From: Paraburkholderia hospita
GTDB lineage: Bacteria; Pseudomonadota; Gammaproteobacteria; Burkholderiales; Burkholderiaceae
Length of the DNA: 64,000 bases
Direction: 5' to 3'
NCBI RefSeq assembly: GCF_002902965.1
Contig: NZ_CP026107.1
Location: 992,001 to 1,056,000, forward strand
In this document: one piece after another, positions 32,609-41,629 of the stretch
How positions within the stretch are numbered: the first letter of the stretch is position 1
Layout: every line of letters begins with the position of its first letter
Notes under the pieces: generated by a model
Databases searched by the model: none
What the model was told of the DNA's origin: nothing
The model's input: the letters and a program-made list of their open reading frames with translations, nothing else
Position numbers and translations under genes: made by a program

Positions 32609-34216
32609 TCAGATCACGAAGAACCCATGCGTACCGTCGCGATCCAGTTGCGCGACTAAGCCGTATTCCCATTCCAGATACGCGTTCATCGCTTCGCGCG
32701 CATTGTCGGTGCCTTCATAGGGGCGCCGATAACGGTCGATGCGCGGCGAAGCGAGATGTGAATCGCCGCTTTCGACAGGCAACCCCGCGCGTACCCAGGC
32801 CGACGTTCCACCGTCGAGCACATGCACCGGCTTGCCCGTCAACGCCGCGACTTCCGGTGCGATGTATGGCGCGAGCGCGTTCGTTCCGCACGTCACCACA
32901 TAGCGTTTCGCATCGGGCAACGCGCGCAGATCGTCGAAGGCATTCGACAGATGCGAGCGCACGATCCAGTGAGCGCCCGGTATATGCGCCTTCACATGAT
33001 TGGCGCTCGACGTCACATCGAGCACGACCGTACCGCTCGCCGTGTCCGCGAGCAGCGCCGCGAGTTCTCGGGGCGAGAGCGTTTGCGTCGAAGCAGGCTG
33101 CGGCTTCGCGGCTTGCCACGGGCCGCTGGCCGTCAGTTCGTCCGGCGATGTGGCGTCCACCACGTAGGTGTCGATGTTCATCTGCGCGAGCCACGAAGCC
33201 GTCATGTTCGCGCGTACGCCGTCGTCGTCGAACAGCACGACACGCGCGCCGCGCACAGGCGCGAACATGTCCGTCTCCTGCACGAGCTGTCCGCCCGGCG
33301 CGCCCTGAAAGCCGGGTGCGTGCGCGCGTTCGTATTCGGCGGGCGTGCGCACGTCGAATCGATAGGTGGTGCGCGACGAGTCGGCGGCCCAGCGCGCGGC
33401 TTCGTCGAGCGTGGTGCGGCTCACGCCGGCGCGTTGCGCGAGCGCGAGTGCGGCACGCTGCGATGCATCGATGTCCGCCGCGTCGAGTCCCGCTTGCGAA
33501 TCGAAGCGCCGGTCGCTGCCATGTTCGAGTTGCTGGCCCGCGAGCGTCCAGCCAATCGTGCCGTTGCGCAGCGCAGCGACGGGATTCGGCAGCCCCGCGT
33601 TGACGAGCGATTGCGTACCGATGATGCTGCGCGTACGCCCCGCGCAATTGACGATCACACGTGTGGTCGGCTTCGGCGCGAGCGCACGCGCGCGCAGCAC
33701 GAGTTCTGCGCCGGGCACGCTGATACTGCCCGGAATGTTCATCGTCTGATATTCGTCGAAGCGGCGCGCGTCGAGTACGACGATATCGTCGCCGTTCTTC
33801 AGCAACGCATCGACGGCTTCCGCCGAAAGCGAAGGCGTGTGCCGGTGCGCTTCGACGAACTCGCCGAATGCCTTGCTCGGCACGTTCACGTCACGAAACA
33901 CTTCGCCGCCTGCGTGTATCCATCCGTCCAGCCCGCCCGCGAGCAACGCGACGTTCGTGTAACCGAGCGAGGTCAACTTGTCGGCGGCGCGCTCCGCGAA
34001 GCCTTCACCTGCATCGAACAGCACAATGGACACGTCGCGGCGCGGCAGCCGCGTCCACGCGTCGAGTTCGATGCGTGACAGCGACAGATTCGCTGCGAAC
34101 AGCGGGTGACACTGCGCATGCGGATCTTCTTCGCGCACATCGAGCAGGGCGATTTCACGCCTGGCGAGCAGCGCTTCGCGCACGTCTTCATAAGTGCGCT
34201 GGGGATATGACTTCAT
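32609..34216 (-). CDS. four-domain rhodanese-like sulfurtransferase
   Basis: A 535-residue cytosolic protein made of four rhodanese folds in tandem. At the active-site loop position they read FDAGEG (domain 1, no Cys), NCAGRTRS (domain 2, Cys present), FDDDGVRAN (domain 3, no Cys) and TCGTNALA (domain 4, Cys present). Two active and two degenerate domains alternate, so it could pass a persulfide between two sites. Its ATG overlaps the stop of cysteine dioxygenase (ATGA, 34213-34216), so the two are made together, linking thiol oxidation with sulfur transfer. Confidence 0.9.
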   Translation of the reverse strand: MKSYPQRTYEDVREALLARREIALLDVREEDPHAQCHPLFAANLSLSRIELDAWTRLPRRDVSIVLFDAGEGFAERAADKLTSLGYTNVALLAGGLDGWIHAGGEVFRDVNVPSKAFGEFVEAHRHTPSLSAEAVDALLKNGDDIVVLDARRFDEYQTMNIPGSISVPGAELVLRARALAPKPTTRVIVNCAGRTRSIIGTQSLVNAGLPNPVAALRNGTIGWTLAGQQLEHGSDRRFDSQAGLDAADIDASQRAALALAQRAGVSRTTLDEAARWAADSSRTTYRFDVRTPAEYERAHAPGFQGAPGGQLVQETDMFAPVRGARVVLFDDDGVRANMTASWLAQMNIDTYVVDATSPDELTASGPWQAAKPQPASTQTLSPRELAALLADTASGTVVLDVTSSANHVKAHIPGAHWIVRSHLSNAFDDLRALPDAKRYVVTCGTNALAPYIAPEVAALTGKPVHVLDGGTSAWVRAGLPVESGDSHLASPRIDRYRRPYEGTDNAREAMNAYLEWEYGLVAQLDRDGTHGFFVI

Positions 34217-34809
34217 GAATGACGACGTTCCTTGCTGAGGTCCCACAGGTTCGGGATGGTTTCGTTCGAATAGCCGGAGATAAACGGCTTGTTGAGGCCG
34301 TCCGGCGCGTACGTCGAACGTAGCACTGCGCCGATGTTCGCGCCATAGACGTGAATGCTGACGGACACGCGATCATCATACGCATTGCGCACGCGGTGAA
34401 TATCGCCGATTCGCGGCGAGACCGCTTCGACAGCGCCTTTTTCAAGGCGTATTTCGTCGCCGGCCTGGCGCAGTGTGCCGTCGCTGTCGCGCGTAAAAGG
34501 GGCGGCGAGTTCCGCGCCGCGCAGCACGCCGATCAAACCCCACACCGTATGGTCGTGGATCGGCGTCTGTTGTCCAGGGCCCCAGACGAAGCTGACCACG
34601 GAGAAGCGTTGCTGCACGTCGGCATACAGCAGGTATTGCTGATAACGCTCGGTGGACGGTTGCGCAAAGGCATCGGGCAGCCAGTCGTCGGCGTGGATCA
34701 GCTCGCGCAACGCATGCCCGCCACGTTCGAGCAATTCGGGTTCAGCGGTATCAGCATCGACGAGCGCCGCGATTTCGCCAATAAAATGACGCAGTTTGTG
34801 AATCGCCAT
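34213..34809 (-). CDS. cysteine dioxygenase-family thiol dioxygenase
   Basis: A 198-residue cupin of the cysteine dioxygenase type I family. The iron ligands lie in PIHDHTVWG (two His) and GDIHRVRNA (third His). This family oxidises cysteine, or in bacteria also 3-mercaptopropionate, to the sulfinic acid. It overlaps the aldolase-family gene before it (1 nt) and the rhodanese after it (4 nt), so all three are translationally coupled. The sulfinate product suits the surrounding organosulfur genes. Which thiol is used cannot be read from sequence. Confidence 0.9.
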   Translation of the reverse strand: MAIHKLRHFIGEIAALVDADTAEPELLERGGHALRELIHADDWLPDAFAQPSTERYQQYLLYADVQQRFSVVSFVWGPGQQTPIHDHTVWGLIGVLRGAELAAPFTRDSDGTLRQAGDEIRLEKGAVEAVSPRIGDIHRVRNAYDDRVSVSIHVYGANIGAVLRSTYAPDGLNKPFISGYSNETIPNLWDLSKERRHS

Positions 34810-35624
34810 CAGTCGAGCAACTCCCGTTCTTCTTCGACAAGCTCTTCATATAGGCTCTCGAACGAGTGCAGCGCGCCGCCCGGACGGCCGACCTGCTGAT
34901 GCGTCAACGCGGCGATGTCGTGCGGGATCGGTTGCGGCGTGCCCGCGGCTTCGGCGAGCAGTTGCGCGTGGCAGGCGTTGTCGAGTGCGATGTACCACCA
35001 TGCAGCCGCTTCGACGCTCGGCCCGGCCGTCAGAATGCCGTGATTCTTCAGGATCACCGCCTTGTGCTGGCCGAGCGCGTCGGCGATGCGCGCGCCTTCG
35101 TCCGTATCGAGTACCACGCCCCTGAAGTCGTCGAACAGCGTGTGGTCTTCGTAGAACGAGCACGAGTCCTGTGTCAACGGATCGAGCTTGCGTCCCAATG
35201 TGGACCACGCTTTGCCGTACAGCGAATGCGTGTGCGCAGCGGCCACGACGTCGGGCCGCGCTTCATGAATCGCCGCGTGAATCGCGAATGCCGCCTGATT
35301 CACGGGACCCTCGCCGACGACGATCTCGCCGTGTCGGTTGACGAGCAACAGGTCCGACACGCGAATTCGGCCGAAATGCTTACCGAGCGGATTGACCCAG
35401 AAGTGATCGGTCCATTCGGGATCGCGCGCGGTGATGTGACCCGCGAGACCTTGCGCGAAGCCATAGCGCGCGAACAGACGGAATGCGCCCGCAAGGCGCT
35501 CTTGCCGATGGCGGCGTTCCTGCGCAAGCGTGCGCTGCGGCGCGGCGTCGTCGTCGAACCAGAACTTGCGCACGGGCGTCTGGCGAAGCGGGAGCGAGGG
35601 CGTATCGTGGAGTGCAGTGCTCAT
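34809..35624 (-). CDS. class II aldolase/adducin-family protein
   Basis: A 271-residue class II aldolase/adducin-fold protein. Metal-binding motifs are visible: HITARDPEW (His of the N-terminal site), AAAHTHSLYG (paired His) and ILKNHGIL (third His). The start at 35624 gives a normal N-terminus; a longer frame reads into the monooxygenase gene. It is 20 bp after the SsuD-like gene, in line for co-transcription with it, cysteine dioxygenase and the rhodanese. An aldol cleavage or decarboxylase-like step on a sulfur compound is possible. Confidence 0.88.
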   Translation of the reverse strand: MSTALHDTPSLPLRQTPVRKFWFDDDAAPQRTLAQERRHRQERLAGAFRLFARYGFAQGLAGHITARDPEWTDHFWVNPLGKHFGRIRVSDLLLVNRHGEIVVGEGPVNQAAFAIHAAIHEARPDVVAAAHTHSLYGKAWSTLGRKLDPLTQDSCSFYEDHTLFDDFRGVVLDTDEGARIADALGQHKAVILKNHGILTAGPSVEAAAWWYIALDNACHAQLLAEAAGTPQPIPHDIAALTHQQVGRPGGALHSFESLYEELVEEERELLD

Positions 35625-35644
35625 GTTTTTATATGCTCCCGTCG

Positions 35645-36721
35645 TCACGCGGCGCGGCGGACGCGGGCGGTCAACTCGCGCGTCGTGGGGATCAGTTCGC
35701 GCCCGTAGTCGATTGCATCTTCGAGCGGATCGAAGCCGCGAACCAGGAAGGTCGTCACGCCGAGTTCGTAATACTCGGAGAGCGTTTGGGCGACCTGCGC
35801 CGGTGTGCCGACGAGCGCCGTCGAATTCGAGCGTCCGCCGATTTCCTTCGCGACTGCCGTCCACAGCCGGTCGTCGGCGCGCACGCCGTCGCCCGACGCG
35901 GCCAGCAGGCGCTTCGCGCCTTCGCTCTGTTGCGGGCCGCCGCGCGAAAAGCCCTGTTCGACGCGCAGACGCCGTGTTTCTTCGAGGATGTGCTCGGCGC
36001 GTTCCCACGCCGCCTTTTCCGTCGACGCGAGAATCGGACGGAACGACACCGAGAAGCGCACGTTGCGGCCATGCTTTGCCGCTTCGGCGCGCACGCGCGC
36101 GATCAGTTCCGCGACCTGTTGTTTCGATTCGCCCCACAGCGCGTAGACATCGGCGTGCTTGCCCGCGACGGCGAGCGCAGCCTCCGAAGCGCCACCGAAA
36201 TAGATCGGCACATGCGGCGTCTGCTTCGGCTTCACATCGGAGAAAGCCTTTTCAAAGCGATAGAAACGGCCTTCATGATCGAACGGTTCGTTTTCAGTCC
36301 AGACACGTCGCAGGATCTGCAGATATTCGTCGGTGCGCGCATAGCGTTCGTCGTGCGCGAGATAGTCGCCGTCGCGGCGTTGATCCTCGTCGCTGCCACC
36401 AGAGATGAAGTGCACGGCGAGGCGCCCGCCGGAGAAATGATCGAGCGTAGCCAGTTGCCGCGCGGCCAGCGTCGGCGCGACGAAGCCCGGACGGTGCGCG
36501 AGCATGAAGTGCACGCGCGACGTGACGCTCGCGGCATACGCAATCGTGATGGTCGCGTCAGGGCTCGTCGAACTGTGCGGCACGAGTATGCGATCGAAGC
36601 CCGCGTTCTCGTGGGCCTGCGCAAAGGCGCGCACATAGTCGGTATCGATCGCGGGGCCTTGGGGCAGATGCGTTTCCGATACCTTGCGCTGCTGGATCAT
36701 GCCGATGAATTCGACGCTCAC
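35645..36721 (-). CDS. ssuD: FMNH2-dependent alkanesulfonate monooxygenase, SsuD-like
   Basis: A 358-residue luciferase-like monooxygenase matching SsuD in length and layout: IQQRKVSETHLPQGP near the start, MLAHRPGFVAPTLAARQLAT, GGRLAVHFISGGSDEDQRRDGD and IYFGGASEAALAVAGKHADVY. It cleaves sulfonates to aldehyde and sulfite with FMNH2 from a separate reductase, none of which is in this window. It heads a leftward operon (aldolase, cysteine dioxygenase, rhodanese). Upstream is an AT-rich region and a hairpin. Confidence 0.87.
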   Translation of the reverse strand: MSVEFIGMIQQRKVSETHLPQGPAIDTDYVRAFAQAHENAGFDRILVPHSSTSPDATITIAYAASVTSRVHFMLAHRPGFVAPTLAARQLATLDHFSGGRLAVHFISGGSDEDQRRDGDYLAHDERYARTDEYLQILRRVWTENEPFDHEGRFYRFEKAFSDVKPKQTPHVPIYFGGASEAALAVAGKHADVYALWGESKQQVAELIARVRAEAAKHGRNVRFSVSFRPILASTEKAAWERAEHILEETRRLRVEQGFSRGGPQQSEGAKRLLAASGDGVRADDRLWTAVAKEIGGRSNSTALVGTPAQVAQTLSEYYELGVTTFLVRGFDPLEDAIDYGRELIPTTRELTARVRRAA

Positions 36722-36891
36722 GTTGGCTCCTTGCCGTATGTTCCGCTTCGACGGACGATTGGATGTGAAAGCAGACGCGTTAAGCGTCTGCAGGTCGAAA
36801 TCAGGCTATCACTGCGTTATGCAGAATTTAAATAGTAAATTCAGATAAAGATATCGAGTGCGCATGTTAGACATGGCTCGACATGCGTGAA
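36722..36891. promoter_or_regulatory. control region upstream of ssuD-like operon
   Basis: Contains the 8-bp hairpin GCAGACGC/GCGTCTGC (36771-36778 and 36784-36791) and an AT-rich stretch at 36820-36850. The AT-rich part suits a CysB-type activator site; no exact boxes are called. Confidence 0.4.
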
Positions 36892-37179
36892 TCAGAGCGT
36901 GGCTGGCAGGCGTTCCAGAAACTCCCACGGGAAAATGCCACGTTCGTGGCTATCGCTGAACAGCAGTTGGACGCCGTATCCGGCGGGGCGAACGTCCAGC
37001 ACGGCGATGTCGTCCGGGACGACGGGCTCACCGCCACGCAGGCGTAGACGCTTGCATTCGGCGCAAGGGCAAAGCTGCCGCAACACGCGATGCGTGACAC
37101 ACTGTGTCGCGCCGTCGGGCCAATGCAGCGTCAGCGTGTGCATTGCGTGGTCGATCTCGATGTGCCTAGGCGTTTTCAT
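36892..37179 (-). CDS. DUF971 (GBBH-like N-terminal) protein
   Basis: A 95-residue DUF971 protein: LTLHWPDGATQCVTHRVLRQ, the CPCAEC cysteines, the acidic/aromatic middle and a HERGIFPWEFLERL end typical of the domain found at the N-terminus of gamma-butyrobetaine hydroxylase. Standalone DUF971 proteins are linked with iron-sulfur metabolism. Its ATG overlaps the stop of the HEAT-repeat gene (ATGA, 37176-37179). Context with the AprAB-like pair upstream suggests help with Fe-S supply, an inference. Confidence 0.87.
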   Translation of the reverse strand: MKTPRHIEIDHAMHTLTLHWPDGATQCVTHRVLRQLCPCAECKRLRLRGGEPVVPDDIAVLDVRPAGYGVQLLFSDSHERGIFPWEFLERLPATL

Positions 37180-38171
37180 TGCGTGGTTTGCCCGATCTGC
37201 TGCAACGCGATCCGCACAGCCTTGCGGACTTCGGGATCGGCGTCGTCGAGTGCGTGTTCCAGCGCGGCTAGTGTAGATGGATCGCGCAGTTCGCCGAGCG
37301 CGAGCGCCGCTTCCTTGCGTAAGTTGCTGATCGCATGCGACAGCAGTGCGACTAGCGGCTGCGCGGCGGCGCGGTCGCCCAGTTGACCCAAAGCGCGCGC
37401 CGCGCGCAGGCGCACTTGCCAGTAGGCGTCATCGAGCGCGGCGATCAGTGCGTCGCGAGCGGATTGTGCACGCAGCTTGCCGAGCGTCGTTGCGGCTTCT
37501 TCGCGGACTTGCCACGCCGAATCGGCGAGTGTGTGTAGCAGCGCGTCGGCTATCTCGGTATCGTCCGCAGGCGCGAAACCCAATGCGCCGACGGCCACGC
37601 GGCGAATCTCCGCACTGGTGTCACGCGTCGCGACACGCGCGAGCGGCACGAGCGCGCGTGAGTCTTTGAGCCAGCCAAGCACACCGACGGCTTCGATGCG
37701 CACGCCTGCATCGTCATGATCGAGCGCGCGTACTGCGGCTGAAAACGCGTCGGCATAACGCAGTTCGCGCAATGCGCGCAGTATGGCCGCTTTCACGAAC
37801 GGCTCGGGATGATCGACCCACGCGCACAACACTTCGCCGGAAGACGCGTCCTTCAACGCCGACAGACTCGACGCAGCCGCTTCGCGCACATCGCGTTCCG
37901 CATCGGTCAACGCCTCGCACAACGCCGCGACGATCTCCCGTTGCTCCCATGCGCCGAGCACGCGCGCCGCTTCGCTGCGCACGTCGGCGGATTCATCGTG
38001 CTTCAGCGCGACGACGATGGGTTGCAGCGCATCGGGGTCTTCGAGGTCGGCGAGTTCGAGCAGCGCGATGCGTCGCACGACGGCATCGGCATCCGCGAGA
38101 CGCGGCAGTAACGCCGCCGCTTCCGGCGCGAGTGTTTGGGGATCGTAGGTCAGAATGGTCGAGTCGGTCAT
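37176..38171 (-). CDS. HEAT-repeat protein (PBS-lyase-like)
   Basis: A 331-residue protein built almost wholly of ~31-residue HEAT/PBS-lyase repeats (for example VRSEAARVLGAWE, VREAAASSLSALK, VRLRAARALGQLG, LRKEAALALGELRD). Such solenoids serve as scaffolds or as phycobilin-lyase-like assembly factors. It lies between the ABC ATPase (29 bp) and DUF971 in one leftward operon that also holds the binding protein and, further upstream, the AprAB-like genes. An assembly or delivery role for that enzyme is a reasonable hypothesis. Confidence 0.88.
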   Translation of the reverse strand: MTDSTILTYDPQTLAPEAAALLPRLADADAVVRRIALLELADLEDPDALQPIVVALKHDESADVRSEAARVLGAWEQREIVAALCEALTDAERDVREAAASSLSALKDASSGEVLCAWVDHPEPFVKAAILRALRELRYADAFSAAVRALDHDDAGVRIEAVGVLGWLKDSRALVPLARVATRDTSAEIRRVAVGALGFAPADDTEIADALLHTLADSAWQVREEAATTLGKLRAQSARDALIAALDDAYWQVRLRAARALGQLGDRAAAQPLVALLSHAISNLRKEAALALGELRDPSTLAALEHALDDADPEVRKAVRIALQQIGQTTQ

Positions 38172-38200
38172 GGACGATCAAAGTGTGAAGTTGCGCGGCG

Positions 38201-38992
38201 TCATGCCATCTCGCGCAGCAGTGCAAGGCACTGGCGCTTGATATCGATGAAGGCGGGGTCGAGCGTCGTATCGTCGCGACGCGGGCGCGGCAGCGGCACG
38301 GGAATATCCGCGACCACGCGTGCCGGGCGCTGCGACAGCATCAGGATGCGGTCGGCGAGAAACAGCGCTTCTTCGATGTCGTGTGTGACGAACACGATGG
38401 TGGTGCGCACCTTCGCCCAGATATCGAGCAGCAACGTCTGCATCATGCGGCGCGTTTGCGCGTCGAGCGCGCCGAACGGCTCGTCCATCAGCAGCACGCG
38501 CGGCCGGTTGATCAGCACGCGCGCGATTTCGACGCGCTGCTGCATGCCGCCCGACAGCTGCGCCGGATAGTGCGAGTCGAAGCCGCCGAGCCCGACGAGT
38601 TCCAGCAGTTCGGCCGCCTGCCTGCGGCGCTCGCTCGCGCCGAGTCCCTTCATCTTGAGGCCGAAGGCGACGTTATCGATCACGCGCTTCCATGGAAACA
38701 GCGTGTGCTGCTGAAACACGAGGCCGCGCTCGGGATGCGGACGGTCGACGGCTTCATCGTCGACGGCGATCATGCCTTGCGTCGCGGCGATGTGGCCCGC
38801 TATCGCGCCGAGCAAGGTCGACTTGCCGCAGCCCGAAGGGCCGAGCACGCAGACGAACTGACCGGGCGCGATATCGGCGTCGAGGCCTTCGAGCGTGGCG
38901 ATGCGTGCATGCGGCGGACCGACTTCGACGGCCAGCCCGCGCACGCTGATGCTGGCCGCCGTGGTGGCGGCTTCAATGGCGACGCTGCTCAT
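38201..38992 (-). CDS. ABC transporter ATP-binding protein, SsuB/TauB family
   Basis: A 263-residue ATPase with GPSGCGKST, VFQQHTLFPWKR, LSGGMQQRVE, VLLMDEPFGALD and VFVTHDIEEAL. Start ATG at 38992 overlaps the permease stop (ATGA at 38989-38992). Part of a second, independent organosulfur-type importer. Confidence 0.95.
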   Translation of the reverse strand: MSSVAIEAATTAASISVRGLAVEVGPPHARIATLEGLDADIAPGQFVCVLGPSGCGKSTLLGAIAGHIAATQGMIAVDDEAVDRPHPERGLVFQQHTLFPWKRVIDNVAFGLKMKGLGASERRRQAAELLELVGLGGFDSHYPAQLSGGMQQRVEIARVLINRPRVLLMDEPFGALDAQTRRMMQTLLLDIWAKVRTTIVFVTHDIEEALFLADRILMLSQRPARVVADIPVPLPRPRRDDTTLDPAFIDIKRQCLALLREMA

Positions 38993-39834
38993 CGGCGGGT
39001 CTCCTGCAGTCTGTACCACGGCGTCAGCGCGACGCCGAGACGTTTGACGAGCACGCTGCTGCCCATCCCGAGCGCGCCGATCAGCGCCATGCCAACGACG
39101 ATATCCGGGTAGTTCTGCAACGTGTACGACTCCCACGTGAAGTAGCCGATGCCGTATTGACCCGCGATCATCTCTGCGGTGACGAGACAGAACCACGCGG
39201 TCCCCATGCCGATCGCGAGGCCCGTGAAAATTGCAGGCGCGGCGCCCGGCAGTATCACTTCCGTATAGAGCGCAAGCGGTTTCGTGCCGAGGCTGCGGGC
39301 CGTCGCAACGAGCCGTGGATCGATGCCTTCCACGCCATGCACGGTGTTGAGCAGGATCGGAAACAGCGCGCCGATGAACGTGATGAACATCATGCTGAGT
39401 TCCGACGACGGAAACATCAGGATCGCGAGCGGTATCCACGCGACGGCGGGAATGGGGCGCAGCACTTCGAGCGCGGGCAGCGCGGTATCTTCGACGGCTC
39501 GGTAGCGGCCAATCGCGAGACCCAGCCCGACGCCGACCACCGTCGCGGCACAGAAGCCCGCCAGCACGCGCCAGATGCTCGCGGCCAGATGCATCGGCAG
39601 CTTCGGCGAATGCAGCAACGACCACAGCGCGGGCAGGGCATCGGAAGGTGCGGGCACGTTCGCGAACGTGATGAAGCCCGCCGACAGCCTGAAGTGCACG
39701 GCCAGTTGCCAGAGCGCGACGCATACCGCGAGCGATGCCGCGCGCCACGCACGACGTTTGGTCGTTGGCGTGAAGAAGGGCGCGCGTCGGCGTGTCGATT
39801 CGCGTCTGTCGCGGAGTTCAAAGGTGGCGGCCAT
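38989..39834 (-). CDS. ABC transporter permease, SsuC/TauC family
   Basis: A 281-residue membrane protein with a basic cytoplasmic N-terminus, a first helix at about 32-50 (AASLAVCVALWQLAVHF) and five further helices. The EAA-like loop LVATARSLGTKPLALYTEVI is present. Start ATG at 39834 follows the binding-protein stop region by 37 bp. It pairs with the overlapping ATPase. Confidence 0.92.
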   Translation of the reverse strand: MAATFELRDRRESTRRRAPFFTPTTKRRAWRAASLAVCVALWQLAVHFRLSAGFITFANVPAPSDALPALWSLLHSPKLPMHLAASIWRVLAGFCAATVVGVGLGLAIGRYRAVEDTALPALEVLRPIPAVAWIPLAILMFPSSELSMMFITFIGALFPILLNTVHGVEGIDPRLVATARSLGTKPLALYTEVILPGAAPAIFTGLAIGMGTAWFCLVTAEMIAGQYGIGYFTWESYTLQNYPDIVVGMALIGALGMGSSVLVKRLGVALTPWYRLQETRR

Positions 39835-39871
39835 AGACGTTTTCCCGATGTGGCGTGACGATGAAACGCGT

Positions 39872-41305
39872 TCAGCGCGACGCGACGGCTTGCGCCGCGC
39901 CCGTTTTCGCGGCGGCATAATCAACGACGGAGCCCGAAACCTGTTGCGCGTACTGGTCAGCGCCGGCTTTCAGCAGGAACGCGGTGATCGCGCCGTGTGC
40001 GTCCTTCACATACCACGCCTGATTCGCGAACAGCTTGAGGCCGCTTGCGTGATCGTGAACGAACACGGCACGCGCCTTGACGCCCGACTGCTCGATCTTG
40101 CCGAGTGCCGCGAACGCTTCATCCGCCGATGCGTAATTGCGGACCTTCGCTTCGTTGTCGAGCCACACCTGGGCGACGTCGTTGAAGTCGCGAATTGGCT
40201 TGCCTGTCACGGCGTCGTTGGCGACGAGCGGTTGCTTCGCGTAGTTCTTCAGCGCGGCGTCGTAGTCGAGTCCGGATTCCTTGAACGCCTGGCGGATATA
40301 CCGGTCGTCGATGAACGTGTTCACATCCAGATCGACGTCCGTTTTCTTCAGCAGCTTCAGCGTTTCGATCGCGGTCGCCGTGGCCTGACGGTACTCTGGC
40401 TTCCATGTAAGGTCGCGTGTCTGCAGGCCGAGTGGACCGTGATACAGATAATCGACGGGTGCTTCGATGCCCGTCGTCTTCTGGATTAGCAGGCTGTATT
40501 TCTCGGGGTCTTGCGCGATCAGACGGTTTGCCTCGATGGCGGCGCGCAGATACGCGACGACCACTTCGGGGTACTTCTGCGCATAGGCCGCATCGACGAG
40601 TGCGCCGTGATACGTGGGCACATGGCTTTGCGCGCCGTCGTAAATCTTGCGCGCGATGCCGCGATAAGGAAACAGATCCGCGAACGGCACGAAGTCCGCA
40701 TGCGCGTCGATCTTGTTCGCCTTCAGCGCGCTGCCCGCCACTTCCGGCGCCTGCGTGATGATGCTCACGTCGGTTTCGGGGTTCCAGCCTTGCGCCTTGA
40801 TCGCGCGCAGCAGCATGCCGTGCGACGTCGATGCGAAGGGGACGGAAATCGTTTTACCCTTGAGGTCGGCGATCGAACGGATCGGCGAATTTTCAGGCAC
40901 GACGATGCCGTTGCCGCTGCCCTCCACGCTGCCCGACAACACCGTAATGAACTCGCTCTTGCGGCCCGCCTTCAGGAACGCCGCGCCGTTCAGCGAGCCC
41001 GGAAAATCCGCCATCACGCCGAAGTCGAGCTTGCCCGCAACCATCTCGTTCGTGATCGGCGCGCCGGACGTGAAATCTTTCCATTGCACGTCGTAGGTCA
41101 CGTCCTTGTATTTGCCCGTATGCGGCAGATACTTGTCGAGCAGATTCAGTTCGCGGATCAGCAAGCCGCCTGTCGCGCAGTTGATCGTCGTGTCCTGCGT
41201 GCCGATGGCGACGCGGATCGTTTCGGCATGCACCGAGCCCGCAGTGAATGCGAGGGCGAGGGAAGCAACGGAGATGAAGTGCGGTAGAGCGTAGCGGATG
41301 GTCAT
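39872..41305 (-). CDS. ABC transporter substrate-binding protein with C-terminal extension
   Basis: A 477-residue periplasmic protein: Sec signal (ISVASLALAFTAGSVHA), an SsuA/NMT1-like ligand domain (IGTQDTTINCATGG; DLKGKTISVPFASTS; LKANKIDAHADFVPFADL) and an extra C-terminal ~110 residues (from about 365) containing a Tyr/His-rich part, ARAVFVHDHASGLKLF. The family norm is about 320-340 residues, so the extension is a real feature and resembles the small domain seen in binding proteins linked to AprAB-like genes. It starts the importer set and follows the ferredoxin gene. Confidence 0.88.
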   Translation of the reverse strand: MTIRYALPHFISVASLALAFTAGSVHAETIRVAIGTQDTTINCATGGLLIRELNLLDKYLPHTGKYKDVTYDVQWKDFTSGAPITNEMVAGKLDFGVMADFPGSLNGAAFLKAGRKSEFITVLSGSVEGSGNGIVVPENSPIRSIADLKGKTISVPFASTSHGMLLRAIKAQGWNPETDVSIITQAPEVAGSALKANKIDAHADFVPFADLFPYRGIARKIYDGAQSHVPTYHGALVDAAYAQKYPEVVVAYLRAAIEANRLIAQDPEKYSLLIQKTTGIEAPVDYLYHGPLGLQTRDLTWKPEYRQATATAIETLKLLKKTDVDLDVNTFIDDRYIRQAFKESGLDYDAALKNYAKQPLVANDAVTGKPIRDFNDVAQVWLDNEAKVRNYASADEAFAALGKIEQSGVKARAVFVHDHASGLKLFANQAWYVKDAHGAITAFLLKAGADQYAQQVSGSVVDYAAAKTGAAQAVASR

Positions 41306-41369
41306 GATGTCGGCTCTTTCGTTGGTGTCAATGCAAGGACAGTGAGTGCTGTTTGCTCGCGTCGTCTCG

Positions 41370-41615
41370 CTAGCGCAGCAGATAGGGAATATCGACTTTC
41401 ACGGCACCCGTCGGGCAATCCTGTTCGCACGGCATGCAGTACCAGCATTCGTCGAACTGCATATAGGCCTTGCCTTTGGTGACGTCGATCGCGAGCAGAT
41501 CGAGCGGGCAGACGTCGACGCATACCGTGCAGCCTTTATCGGCGATGCATTTGCTTTCGTCGATCGTGACGGGTGCCGCGCTTCGATGGAGAATGTCGTG
41601 CGGGGTGAAGGACAT
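41370..41615 (-). CDS. two-cluster ferredoxin, AprB-like
   Basis: An 81-residue protein with two [4Fe-4S] motifs: C-IADKG-C-TVC-VDV-CP and CWYCMPCEQDCP. The CWxCxxCxxxCPxGA segment followed by V and an aromatic pair, and DLLAID-x3-GKAYM, closely resemble the beta subunit of adenylylsulfate reductase (AprB), but the long C-terminal tail that wraps AprA is absent. It lies 14 bp after the AprA-like flavoprotein gene, so it should be its electron-transfer subunit. An ordinary fumarate-reductase-type partner is the alternative. Confidence 0.88.
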   Translation of the reverse strand: MSFTPHDILHRSAAPVTIDESKCIADKGCTVCVDVCPLDLLAIDVTKGKAYMQFDECWYCMPCEQDCPTGAVKVDIPYLLR

Positions 41616-41629
41616 CGCGGGTGCTCCTG

